NCBI RefSeq assembly: GCF_002845275.2
Contig: NZ_CP088149.1
Span: 1,341,501 to 1,405,500, forward strand
DNA: 64,000 nt
Source of the DNA: Pseudomonas sp. S06B 330
GTDB lineage: Bacteria; Pseudomonadota; Gammaproteobacteria; Pseudomonadales; Pseudomonadaceae
Direction: 5' to 3'
Positions 27,367-35,020 of this stretch are shown piece by piece (within the stretch, counting starts at the first letter, position 1; each line of letters opens with the position of its first letter). The notes below the pieces were generated by a model. It saw only the letters and a program-made list of their open reading frames with translations. It ran no database searches and was not told the origin of the DNA. The position numbers and the translations under genes are program-made.

Positions 27367-29808
27367 TTACTTGCCTGGCACCAGGGTCAGGCGCTTATTG
27401 CCATAGGCCCGCTCAGCGTTCTGCGGTTGCAGCGGCACGCTCATGTAACGGCCCTTGAACCAAGCGTCCAGGCCGTCGGCAAAGTGCGGGCTGGCCGGGT
27501 TGCCGGACTGGCCGCTGCTGCTTAGCAGTTGCAGCGGCTCGATCTGGCCAAAGTCCACCACCATGCGCAGCGACGGAGGCAGTTGGCTATTAAAGTCCTT
27601 GCCCCAGGCATACGGCGCCAGGCTCAGGGTGCTGTGGTCGCCACCGCTGGCTTGTGGCTTACGGCTGACGGCGTCTCCCAGGCCATGGAAGGTTGGTGTC
27701 GGCCAGCGCAATGCGTGCAACTTGCCCCATTGCCAGGCGCGTCGGTCATTGCCCAGTTGCGCTTCCCCGGCACTGATTGCAGCTGCCAGGCTGCGGGCGA
27801 GGATGGCCGGTTTGTCTTCCTGCTGTGCGGTGCGCTGGTCGTCCCAGAACGGGCTGTCTTCGCGGCCGAGCAAATGATCGGCCTGGGCCGAGTAGGACAA
27901 GCGTGCGTTGCCGACCAGGGCCTGCCAGGCCGCTGACGATTCTGGGCCCAACTCATCGAGGAAGGTCTGTTTTGCACTTTCCTGCAGGAACAGTTCATAC
28001 AGGGCGGCGTCAGCTGAGAGGGTGCTCAGGCGACCATCGAAGGCCATTAACCGCGTGTAGGCCTCACGGGCCTTGCTGCGCTGATCGCCCGGCAAGGCAT
28101 CGATTGCCTGCTTGAGCGGCTGCGCCATGCCGGGGGCTTCGAACATCTGCTTGAGTTTGCTGGCGAACAGGGTGGTCTGATCGTTTTGCATGGTGATCAG
28201 GCTGCGACTGTCATGCTTGCCATTCGTCGCCAGTTGCCCCAGGCGTTCGGCACGCTCAGGGTAGTACCAGCTATTGGACAACTGCATGCCATAACCTTTA
28301 GGTACGCTGCGTTGGTTGGCATTGCCCAACCAACCCTGGGCCGGATCCTGATCGTAAGGGTGGAGCATCGGGTCGGCATAGCCATCCCAGTCATAGCGTC
28401 CCTCCCAGCCTGGTGAGGGCAGCAGCCCCTGGCCTTCGCGACGGTTGGGGAAACGCCCGCTGACCTGCCAACCGATGTTGCTGGCGTCGGCGAAGACAAA
28501 GTTCAGCGCGGCGGCGCCGATTTCCCGGGTGTTGTCGAAGGCGCGCTCGACGTTCTGCGCCCGCGACAAGTTGAAGAACGCGTCCATGCTCATATCACCC
28601 TTGAGCTGAGGCACCTGCAGGGCGAGCCCGAGACTGGCGTTCTGAGCACCGGTGAGCAGTGTACCGTGACGGGTGTCGTACAGGGTTTCGCGCCGCGGGC
28701 GCTGGCCCTTGATGAAGAAGGTCTCGTTGCGTGCCTGCGCTGGCAGCCACTTACCGTCGGCCTGGTACATCAGACGGTTACCTTCACGTTTAATCCGCTC
28801 CAGGAACAAGTCCTGGTTATCGGCCATGACCGCGCTGGTACTCCAGGCCAGTTTGCCGTTGTAGCCGGAAAGCAGTAGCGGCAGGCCGGCAATCGACACG
28901 CCGGCGGCCTGATACTTGGGCGCACGAATCTGCACCGGGGTCATGGCCCAGGCGCCAAGGGTATCGCTGGCCAGCAGGCTCTTGCCGTTGCGGCTGCGTT
29001 GTGGGGCGATAGCCCAGTTGCTGGAGCCCGCCGTACCCAGCAGATTGAGCGCTGCCAGTTGTTCACTGGCGGCAGTCAGCGGTGCCAGCCCAGCGAGTTG
29101 ACTGCTGAGGTTCAGGCCCTTGAGTTTGTCGGCCTCGGCCAATGGCAACGGTTCATCCGGGTAGCTGGGCAACAGCCAGGCCAGCTTGTCGCTGCCGACT
29201 TTTTGCGCCAGAGTCAGGGCGGCCAACTCTTCTTGCAGGTTCACCGACTGACTGAAGTTGTATAGACAGAAGATCAGCGCCGAGTCTTCAGGCTTCCAGT
29301 ATTCCGGGCGGTAACCGGTTTGTGCCAACGGCGCCGGCAATCGGTCGCGGTAGCGGAACAGGTAAGCGTTGACACCGCGGGCATAGACTTCGAAGAAGCG
29401 CTTCAGGCGTGGCGAGGCATCGGCATAAAGCTGATTGGCGGACTGTTTCAGGTTGGCGCCGCGCATCAGGCGGTCGACCTCCAGCACATCCGCACCAGCG
29501 ATCTCGGCGAGTCGGCCCTGCGCCAACAAGCGCATGCCGACCATCTGGCCGATGCGGTCACCGGCATGTACATAGCCCAAGGCGAACAGCGCATCGTGGA
29601 AGTTGTTGCTTTCAATCAACGGCATGCCCAGGGCGTTGCGTCGTACCGAGACGTTCTGGGCCAAGCCTTTGAGCGGTTGAACGCCACTGACCGGTGGCAC
29701 GCTGTCGCGATAACCGCCCATCTGACAGCCGCTGACGGCAAGCATGCCGAACATCGCTGCGGCTACGCCGAACCGGGGGATGAAAGGGGAAAAGGCTGGC
29801 GCGGCCAT
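27367..29808 (-). CDS. quiP: Acyl-homoserine lactone acylase, penicillin acylase family
   Basis: This is an 813-residue N-terminal nucleophile hydrolase that is expected to cut itself into two chains and to deacylate long-chain acyl-homoserine lactones. The nucleophile Ser lies in GSSNWAIAP at residues 261-269. A signal sequence with the lipobox-like LAVSGC (Cys28) precedes [21 protein letters not shown]. The chain matches my memory of QuiP from P. aeruginosa and P. putida, where the acyl side chain is removed in the periplasm. The gene is single. I cannot exclude that other amides are the natural substrate. Confidence 0.82.
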   Translation of the reverse strand: MAAPAFSPFIPRFGVAAAMFGMLAVSGCQMGGYRDSVPPVSGVQPLKGLAQNVSVRRNALGMPLIESNNFHDALFALGYVHAGDRIGQMVGMRLLAQGRLAEIAGADVLEVDRLMRGANLKQSANQLYADASPRLKRFFEVYARGVNAYLFRYRDRLPAPLAQTGYRPEYWKPEDSALIFCLYNFSQSVNLQEELAALTLAQKVGSDKLAWLLPSYPDEPLPLAEADKLKGLNLSSQLAGLAPLTAASEQLAALNLLGTAGSSNWAIAPQRSRNGKSLLASDTLGAWAMTPVQIRAPKYQAAGVSIAGLPLLLSGYNGKLAWSTSAVMADNQDLFLERIKREGNRLMYQADGKWLPAQARNETFFIKGQRPRRETLYDTRHGTLLTGAQNASLGLALQVPQLKGDMSMDAFFNLSRAQNVERAFDNTREIGAAALNFVFADASNIGWQVSGRFPNRREGQGLLPSPGWEGRYDWDGYADPMLHPYDQDPAQGWLGNANQRSVPKGYGMQLSNSWYYPERAERLGQLATNGKHDSRSLITMQNDQTTLFASKLKQMFEAPGMAQPLKQAIDALPGDQRSKAREAYTRLMAFDGRLSTLSADAALYELFLQESAKQTFLDELGPESSAAWQALVGNARLSYSAQADHLLGREDSPFWDDQRTAQQEDKPAILARSLAAAISAGEAQLGNDRRAWQWGKLHALRWPTPTFHGLGDAVSRKPQASGGDHSTLSLAPYAWGKDFNSQLPPSLRMVVDFGQIEPLQLLSSSGQSGNPASPHFADGLDAWFKGRYMSVPLQPQNAERAYGNKRLTLVPGK

Positions 29809-29921
29809 GGTCGGGCTCCTGCAGGGCGTGGCGTCTAAAAGGCGCTACGTTAGTGAGCCCGACCACGCCATGCAAGCGGCGGCGTAGCCTTTATTTTCAA
29901 CGGCCTGCCGCAGGGCTCAAA

Positions 29922-30122
29922 TCAGGCCCCGTGGCACTTCTTGAACTTCTTGTTGCTGCCGCACGGGCATGGATCGTTGCGGCCGACATCCTTCAGGGCG
30001 TTGCGTACCGGCTCCTGGTGGCTGTGGTTGCAGTGCGGACCGTGAACATGGCCGTGGTCATGGTCATGATGATCATGATCGTGGTTGCAGTCAGGGCCAT
30101 GGACATGGGGTTGTTGGGTCAT
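29922..30122 (-). CDS. Small His-rich SEC-C motif protein
   Basis: This is a 66-residue protein. Its first half is very rich in His and Asp ([15 protein letters not shown]) with two Cys, and the second half is a SEC-C zinc motif, [17 protein letters not shown]. Such motifs bind zinc at the end of SecA; the His-rich part suggests metal binding. It is the last of four genes in one direction (methyltransferase-like, YchJ, lipoprotein, SEC-C), seven bases after the lipoprotein gene. Its own function is unknown. Confidence 0.85.
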   Translation of the reverse strand: MTQQPHVHGPDCNHDHDHHDHDHGHVHGPHCNHSHQEPVRNALKDVGRNDPCPCGSNKKFKKCHGA

Positions 30123-30128
30123 TGCGGG

Positions 30129-30599
30129 TTACTCCGGTAAAAGATCGCCGGGAATTATCTCACCACTGCGCGATAAGTGCAGTTCGCGGGAGAAGATTAA
30201 TCCGCTGATAAGTTCGCCATCGAGACGATAGCGCAGGGGTTGCTCGGTATTTTTGAGCATTTTCGCCAATGGCTTGATCTGTTGCCAGAGGTTGGTACGC
30301 ACAGGAATCTTGAAGGTTCGCCGCGCATGCCCGCCAACGCTGCGCCAAAGGCTCTCCTCGCCTTCGGTCAGGAGCAAATCGTTCAGGCGGACCTTGTAAT
30401 TCAGGTAGCGTATGAACAGGCGTCCGTCATTGGGGTTGTCGACGCGCACATGGAGGATGAACTCCTGCTCCAGCAGGCGCACCTTGACCGCTTCGACCTT
30501 GACCAAGTGCACCTCGGGATCGCGGTAGTCATCGCTGAACCAACTGGCGCAGCCCGTCAGTTGCAGTATCAGGAAGCTGAACAGCAACAGGCGGGCCAT
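30129..30599 (-). CDS. LEA14/WHy-domain lipoprotein
   Basis: This 156-residue lipoprotein has a signal LLLFSFLILQLTGC with the lipidated Cys near residue 16. A single LEA type 2 (water stress and hypersensitive response) domain follows, with VKVRLLEQEFILHVRVDNPN and a repeated beta-strand pattern. Proteins of this kind sit in the envelope; their role in bacteria is unclear. The start at 30599 is six bases after the ychJ stop. A further in-frame Met lies upstream at 30632 but would spoil the signal peptide. Confidence 0.82.
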   Translation of the reverse strand: MARLLLFSFLILQLTGCASWFSDDYRDPEVHLVKVEAVKVRLLEQEFILHVRVDNPNDGRLFIRYLNYKVRLNDLLLTEGEESLWRSVGGHARRTFKIPVRTNLWQQIKPLAKMLKNTEQPLRYRLDGELISGLIFSRELHLSRSGEIIPGDLLPE

Positions 30600-30604
30600 A
30601 GGCT

Positions 30605-31081
30605 TCAGCTCCCCAGGTAACTGGCGCAGCATTTCTTGAATTTCTGCCCGCTGGCGCAGGGGCAGGCGTCGTTGCGTCCGGCCTTCAGGCCTACTGTTGG
30701 ATCAATGAAGTACCAGTGCCCACCATTTTGCACAAAGGCCGAGCGCTCACGGTGGCTATGTTCACCGTCGTTGTCATGCCAGCGCGCAGTGAAGGTGACA
30801 AAGGCATGCTCAGGCTGACCGCCGAACACTTCTGCACTTTCCACTTCAAGGCCCAGCCAGGTGCTTTGGGTACTCCAGGCTTTGATGCTGTCACGATCCA
30901 AGCCCGCCTGCTGCGCGGGCAGGGTGGTGTGCACCAGGTAATCGATCAACCCCAGCACATAGGCGCTGTAGCGCGAGCGCATCAGCGCTTGCGCGTCAGG
31001 GGCCGGATGCCCGGCGTGATAGTGTCCGCAACAGGCGTCAAGCAGATTACCGCTGCCGCAGGGACATACCGAGACACTCAT
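30605..31081 (-). CDS. YchJ family protein with two SEC-C motifs
   Basis: This 158-residue protein is of the YchJ (UPF0225) family, whose function is unknown. SEC-C motifs stand at both ends: [17 protein letters not shown] near residue 6 and [16 protein letters not shown] at the C-terminus. Between them is an NTF2-like domain ([40 protein letters not shown]). I chose the ATG at 31081, which follows the methyltransferase-like gene by four bases. It is part of the four-gene operon. Confidence 0.9.
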   Translation of the reverse strand: MSVSVCPCGSGNLLDACCGHYHAGHPAPDAQALMRSRYSAYVLGLIDYLVHTTLPAQQAGLDRDSIKAWSTQSTWLGLEVESAEVFGGQPEHAFVTFTARWHDNDGEHSHRERSAFVQNGGHWYFIDPTVGLKAGRNDACPCASGQKFKKCCASYLGS

Positions 31082-31085
31082 TGTT

Positions 31086-31580
31086 TCACCACCAGTACTT
31101 GCCAAAATTTTCCGGGTTGGCCCAGAACTTGGCATTGAGCCAATCCGGGACCTGTTTGTATTCACGTAGATCATAGGTGAACAGGCTCAATACCTGATCA
31201 TCTCGTTGAAATTTTTCGTTGGCTTGCAGGGCCAGGGCGAAGAAATCGGTGTCTTGCCAGCCGCAGGCGTTCAGGTCAGCCAGCACCGCTACGCGACTGG
31301 CATTTAGGTTGCGGATGCCGCCCAGCAGTTCCAGCCCCTTGCGCTTGGGCAGGTGTTCCAGGCAATCGACCAGCAAGGCCAGGTCAAAACGCTGAGCCGC
31401 CAGGTTGTCTGGCAGAGGACCCGGTTGGGCTTGGGCAATTTCGACCTGCGGATGGGCCTGGGCAAAGGCCTCCAGGGCTGGAAAACGAGAACCGACCAGC
31501 AACAAACGTTGCGGTGGGTGGCGTTCAAGTAGCGCTGCCAAGGCCTGTTGGGGCGTGCGCTGGGAAAATCCGTCAATCAT
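31086..31580 (-). CDS. Methyltransferase-like protein (DUF6231 type)
   Basis: This 164-residue protein looks like the core of a SAM-dependent methyltransferase. [15 protein letters not shown] replaces motif [19 protein letters not shown] matches the motif II/post region, and the C-terminus ends in KVWAN-type aromatic sequence ([12 protein letters not shown]). Motif I lacks the usual GxGxG, so methyl transfer is unproven. It begins the four-gene operon. The ATG at 31580 is the best family start; an in-frame start at 31616 exists. Confidence 0.7.
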   Translation of the reverse strand: MIDGFSQRTPQQALAALLERHPPQRLLLVGSRFPALEAFAQAHPQVEIAQAQPGPLPDNLAAQRFDLALLVDCLEHLPKRKGLELLGGIRNLNASRVAVLADLNACGWQDTDFFALALQANEKFQRDDQVLSLFTYDLREYKQVPDWLNAKFWANPENFGKYWW

Positions 31581-31683
31581 CAGGAACCCTCGATCAGATG
31601 CGTCAAGACTAACCATCTCGGCCCCTTAGGCATAGTGGCTCAGAACCGCATCATGGCTTATTGCTGGCGGAGATGGTGTGCGC

Positions 31684-31739
31684 GGTCTTTACTCCCAGAG
31701 CATCGGTTTTGAACCGATTCCCCCTAGGAGACGCAACAA
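31684..31739 (+). promoter_or_regulatory. Leader with hairpin at the ribosome site of the first OmpA lipoprotein gene
   Basis: GGTCTTTACTCC (31684-31695) also occurs upstream of the next gene. A hairpin ATCGGTT-TTG-AACCGAT (31702-31718) and the CTCC/GGAG pair outside it could hold the site TAGGAG (31725-31730) nine bases before the start. Confidence 0.45.
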
Positions 31740-32426
31740 ATGAGCATAGTACGCACAGCATTACCTCTGGTTCTGCTCACCAGCGTGTTGACTGGTTGCG
31801 CAGGTTTACAAAAGACCGACTGGCCGATGTGTGCTGCCGTCGGGGGTGTAGGCGGCGCGGCCTTGGGCGCTATAGAGAGCTCCAGTTGGGCTGGATGGGG
31901 CGCGTTGCTTGGCGCTGGCATGGCGGCGGGCTACTGCTGGGCCCATGGCGATGGCGACGAAGACGGTGACGGCGTACCGGACAGCCGTGACAAGTGCCCG
32001 GGTACACCGCCGGGTGTGCAAGTGGATGCCAACGGTTGCCCACCTGCACCTGCAGTTGAAGAAGTGGTTGTGGTCAAGGAAGAGGTCATCGTCATTCGCG
32101 ATGTGCACTTTGAGTTCGACTCTGCCCGTTTGACCCCGGCAGACAAAGAACGCTTGAACACCATCGCAACCCGCCTGAAAAATGAGGCACCTACCGCCCG
32201 ACTGACTGTGACTGGACACACTGACAGCGTCGGTCGAGATGCCTATAACGAGAAATTATCAGAACAACGCGCTCAGTCGGTCACTGACTACCTGGTCAGC
32301 AGCGGTGTTCCGCAAGCCAGCTTTGTTTCGGTGCAGGGGGCTGGTGAGTCTCGGCCGGAAGCCGACAACTCGACCGCTGAAGGTCGGGCCATGAACCGCC
32401 GCGTGGAAATTCGCATCGAGCGTTGA
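31740..32426 (+). CDS. OmpA family lipoprotein (first of a tandem pair)
   Basis: This 228-residue outer-membrane lipoprotein has a signal with lipobox LTGC (Cys20). A Gly/Ala-rich glycine-zipper-like stretch follows (VGGAALGAIE...GALLGAGMAAGY), then a calcium-binding type Asp repeat (DGDEDGDGVPDSRDKCPG) and a C-terminal OmpA domain at about residues 115-228 with VTGHTDSVGRDAYNEKLSEQRA. It should link the outer membrane to peptidoglycan. It is a paralogue of the next gene, with which it shares domain order and upstream leader. Confidence 0.9.
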   Translation: MSIVRTALPLVLLTSVLTGCAGLQKTDWPMCAAVGGVGGAALGAIESSSWAGWGALLGAGMAAGYCWAHGDGDEDGDGVPDSRDKCPGTPPGVQVDANGCPPAPAVEEVVVVKEEVIVIRDVHFEFDSARLTPADKERLNTIATRLKNEAPTARLTVTGHTDSVGRDAYNEKLSEQRAQSVTDYLVSSGVPQASFVSVQGAGESRPEADNSTAEGRAMNRRVEIRIER

Positions 32427-32432
32427 AGCCCA

Positions 32433-32465
32433 CCGGCCTGCGGCTTGAGAAGTGCTGCAGGCCGG
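32433..32465 (+). terminator. Hairpin between the tandem OmpA lipoprotein genes
   Basis: CCGGCCTGC and GCAGGCCGG pair around a 15-base loop, six bases after the stop of the first gene, followed by TCTTT. It may weaken read-through. The following leader begins inside its tail. Confidence 0.55.
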
Positions 32466-32471
32466 TCTTTA

Positions 32472-32507
32472 CTCCTGTGTGACCGGTAGATGCCGGTGAC
32501 ACAGGAG
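32472..32507 (+). promoter_or_regulatory. Hairpin that buries the ribosome site of the second OmpA lipoprotein gene
   Basis: CTCCTGTGT pairs with ACACAGGAG, and inside a G/G mismatch ACCGG pairs with CCGGT around loop TAGATG. The AGGAG (32503-32507), eight bases before ATG 32516, lies in the 3' arm, so translation should depend on opening this stem. Confidence 0.6.
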
Positions 32508-32515
32508 CAATTCCC

Positions 32516-33223
32516 ATGAGTGTTCTCTTCAAGACCGCACTGCCGGTGCTGGTGGCTGCAAGCCTGCTCTCTGGTTGCGCCACCCACAGCGATGGCAGCG
32601 CACCACTCAATCAAAGGACCTGGCCAGTCTGCAGCCTGCTTGGCGGTTTGGTGGGTGGCGGGCTAGGGGCTATCGAAAGTTCTGCCTGGGCAGCCGGGGG
32701 CGGTGTTGCCGGCGCCATCGCTGGGGGACTGATCTGCTATGCCCAGGACGGTGATGAGGATGAAGACGGCGTATTTGATCGCCGTGATCGGTGCCCGGAT
32801 ACCTCGGCCAATACCCCGGTCAGCCACACTGGCTGCCCACTGCCGCAGTATCCAGTGACCGAGAAGGCAGCTGAGCCTGAGGTCATCACCCTCAATGACC
32901 AGGGGGCGGTGATGTTCGCCTATGACTCCGCCGAGCTGACCAGCAGTGCCGACAGTCAGTTGCAGGCGTTGATCAGCAAGCTCAATGCATCCAGCGTGGC
33001 CAGCGTCAAGGTCATTGGGCACACCGATAGCCGTGGCTCCGACGCCTACAATCAGACGCTGTCCGAACAGCGTGCGAGCAGTGTTGCCGAATACCTGATC
33101 AGCCAAGGGCTTTCGCCATCGAAGGTGACCAGTATGGGCCGCGGCGAGAGCGAACCTATCGCTGACAACGACACTGAGGCCGGGCGCGCCCAGAACCGCA
33201 GGGTTGAACTGCACCTCAATTGA
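32516..33223 (+). CDS. OmpA family lipoprotein (second of a tandem pair)
   Basis: This 235-residue lipoprotein has lipobox LLSGC, a glycine-zipper region (GGLVGGGLGAIESSAW), an Asp-rich repeat (DGDEDEDGVFDRRDRCPD) and a C-terminal OmpA domain with VIGHTDSRGSDAYNQTLSEQRA and GRGESEPIADNDTEAGRAQNRR. The order of domains equals that of the gene before it, so a tandem duplication is likely. The ribosome site is enclosed in a stem (see 32472-32507). A palindrome at 33262-33294 follows it. Confidence 0.9.
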   Translation: MSVLFKTALPVLVAASLLSGCATHSDGSAPLNQRTWPVCSLLGGLVGGGLGAIESSAWAAGGGVAGAIAGGLICYAQDGDEDEDGVFDRRDRCPDTSANTPVSHTGCPLPQYPVTEKAAEPEVITLNDQGAVMFAYDSAELTSSADSQLQALISKLNASSVASVKVIGHTDSRGSDAYNQTLSEQRASSVAEYLISQGLSPSKVTSMGRGESEPIADNDTEAGRAQNRRVELHLN

Positions 33224-33261
33224 TCGGGGCGCTGGTGCGGGGCAGTGCCAGCCGTTAATGT

Positions 33262-33294
33262 TGTAGGCGATGCCGGCTACAGGCGTCGCCTACA
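33262..33294. terminator. Palindrome after the OmpA lipoprotein pair
   Basis: TGTAGGCGATGCC and GGCGTCGCCTACA pair with one mismatch around GGCTACA, followed by AAAAATAAC. It resembles a Pseudomonas palindromic repeat and probably works as a terminator. Confidence 0.55.
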
Positions 33295-33316
33295 AAAATA
33301 ACAGCAGAGGGCGCAT

Positions 33317-33592
33317 ATGAAGGGCTTACTGGGACTGGGCAAAGCCTTGACGGTGGTGTTCTGGTGGGTGGTGCTGGTGAATCTGTTGATCCCCCAGGAG
33401 TTCCCCTTCAATCGTTTGATCAACCTTGTCGGCGCCACGCTGCTTGGATTGCATGTGCTTGAAGTGTTGTTTTTCAATGGCCGTCTACGTGGCCGCAGCC
33501 ATCGCTGGTTTGACCGCTTGCAAATCCTGCTGGTCGGTATCTTTCATGTCCTTTCAATTCCGGCCCCACGACAGGAGTCTGCTCATGCGTAA
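33317..33592 (+). CDS. DUF1145 family membrane protein
   Basis: This is a small 91-residue inner-membrane protein with three hydrophobic stretches (LTVVFWWVVLVNLLIP, LINLVGATLLGLHVLEVLFF and FDRLQILLVGIFHVLSI). It fits the DUF1145 family found in pseudomonads. The function is unknown. AGAGG lies before the ATG at 33317. The end overlaps the next gene by eight bases, so the two are probably co-translated. Confidence 0.8.
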   Translation: MKGLLGLGKALTVVFWWVVLVNLLIPQEFPFNRLINLVGATLLGLHVLEVLFFNGRLRGRSHRWFDRLQILLVGIFHVLSIPAPRQESAHA

Positions 33593-34343
33593 ATTGGTGT
33601 TGTTGGCGGCGTTGTTCAGCCCCTTGGTGTTGGCTGAGTCGATCAGCGTCGCGCCGCATTCGGTGTTGCGCTTGCCGAACAAATCCAGTGTGGTGCACTT
33701 GGAACGTCTGCACGTGGCCGATGCGGGGACGCTGTTGCTGCCGGCCAGCCTGGTCGAACTGAAGGTGGATGAGTTGCAGTTGGGGCAAGAGGCACGCATT
33801 GCTATTGCGCCAGCTGATAGCACGTTGCGCGTTGAGGTGGCGAATGCGCAGATGGGGGAGGGTAGCCAAATTACTGCCCATGGTGCTCCGGGGACGTATG
33901 AGCGAGCGGCGAAAGCGGGTCGCAACCTGGATCTCCAGTTGCATTCGATTCAGGCGCCGCTGCTGGCCATCGATGCCCGCGGCGGGGCGGGAGCCCCGGG
34001 CTATGTCGGGCTGGACGGGGCCAACGGCAAGTCCGGGGGGTGTACCTGGGGGCAGGCCAGTCGTGGCGCCAATGGTGACAACGGTGGCAATGGTCATGAC
34101 GGCGCGGCCGGAGGGCAAGTGCGCTTGGCCCTGCCGACGAATTTTCCCGCTGAACGGATCAAGGTGCAGCTCGATGGAGGTGCGCCTGGAGTAGCTGGCG
34201 CTGCCGGTAAACCAGGGGCTGGAGGCGCGAGTAAGGGGTGCTTGGTCTACAAGACCGCAGCAGGTGCGGCTGGAAAGCCCGGCGTGGCGGGGCAGCCTGG
34301 GTTGGCGGGGGCTACTGGGGCGTTGATCCTGCAGCGCTTGTAG
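33585..34343 (+). CDS. Secreted protein with a collagen-like glycine-rich C-terminal region
   Basis: This 252-residue protein starts with a signal peptide (MRKLVLLAALFSPLVLAES). Residues 20-115 form a beta-rich domain. From about residue 125 it becomes Gly-rich with collagen-like triplets (GAPGYVGLDGANGKSGG, GANGDNGGNGHDGAAGG, GKPGVAGQPGLAGATG). Two Cys (GGCTWG and SKGCLVY) may form a disulfide. I chose the ATG at 33585 with CAGGAG seven bases upstream. It overlaps the DUF1145 gene. Function is unknown; surface or fibrous roles are only inference. Confidence 0.75.
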   Translation: MRKLVLLAALFSPLVLAESISVAPHSVLRLPNKSSVVHLERLHVADAGTLLLPASLVELKVDELQLGQEARIAIAPADSTLRVEVANAQMGEGSQITAHGAPGTYERAAKAGRNLDLQLHSIQAPLLAIDARGGAGAPGYVGLDGANGKSGGCTWGQASRGANGDNGGNGHDGAAGGQVRLALPTNFPAERIKVQLDGGAPGVAGAAGKPGAGGASKGCLVYKTAAGAAGKPGVAGQPGLAGATGALILQRL

Positions 34344-34359
34344 TTATCCCGAAGCTATG

Positions 34360-34442
34360 GGAGCTGGCCTTGCCCGCGATGCAGATGCCGCGTAACAACT
34401 GACACGGCGTAAAGCCCATCGCCGGCAAGACCGGCTCCCACA
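34360..34442. repeat. REP-like inverted repeat pair
   Basis: GGGAGCTGGCCTTGCCCGCGATG is followed about 40 bases later by CATCGCCGGCAAGACCGGCTCCCA, its near reverse complement. This is the common Pseudomonas intergenic repeat in inverted pair form, between convergent genes. Confidence 0.75.
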
Positions 34443-34458
34443 GCGACTAATAACTGGC

Positions 34459-34923
34459 TCACATCAGCAGGCGTGTACTCGCCACCAGTACCACTGCGAT
34501 TCCAAGCAGCAGGTTGATACCCACCAAACGACGAATCTTGCCCAACACTGCGGCGCCATTCGGCCAGTCCTGAGCCTCTACAGCTTTGCGCAATTCCGGC
34601 AGCAGCAATGCCTGGACACGAATGAACAGGGCAATCATCGCGATGGCGCCGCCCATCATGACCTGAACGTAGCGTGGCGCGGCGTCAAAACCACCAAAAC
34701 GCAGGTGCAGCATGCCAATGCCGCTGATCGCAAGGACGGCGATGGCTATCCATACCCAGACGAAAAAACGCTGAAACACTTCTACCCACAGACGCAGGCG
34801 CGCGGGGCCATCGAGCGCTGCAACCGCCGCCGGTCGCAGGATCAGCCAGGCGAAGAACATGCCGCCAACCCAGACCAGGGCGGCCAGAAGGTGCAGGCTA
34901 TAAGGAAGGGCAAAGGCGGTCAT
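34459..34923 (-). CDS. CopD family membrane protein
   Basis: This 154-residue inner-membrane protein has four hydrophobic helices, with His in helix 1 (SLHLLAALVWVGGMFFAW) and the pattern of the CopD/PcoD domain, here without a partner CopC. It may bind haem or copper, but that is not shown. The ATG at 34923 has GGAGATCC upstream. The gene is divergent from dinG. Confidence 0.75.
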   Translation of the reverse strand: MTAFALPYSLHLLAALVWVGGMFFAWLILRPAAVAALDGPARLRLWVEVFQRFFVWVWIAIAVLAISGIGMLHLRFGGFDAAPRYVQVMMGGAIAMIALFIRVQALLLPELRKAVEAQDWPNGAAVLGKIRRLVGINLLLGIAVVLVASTRLLM

Positions 34924-35020
34924 CAGGATCTCCATTCGGCGCAAAGGGCAATAGCGGGGTATGATAGCGACCCAACCGAAACACTGAAAATTTATCCAGC
35001 CCTCCGGGCGCCCCGATACC

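Noticed and set aside
33963..34340. Phage tail fibre with collagen-like repeats
   Set aside because: No phage structural genes are nearby and the protein has a signal peptide, which tail fibres lack.
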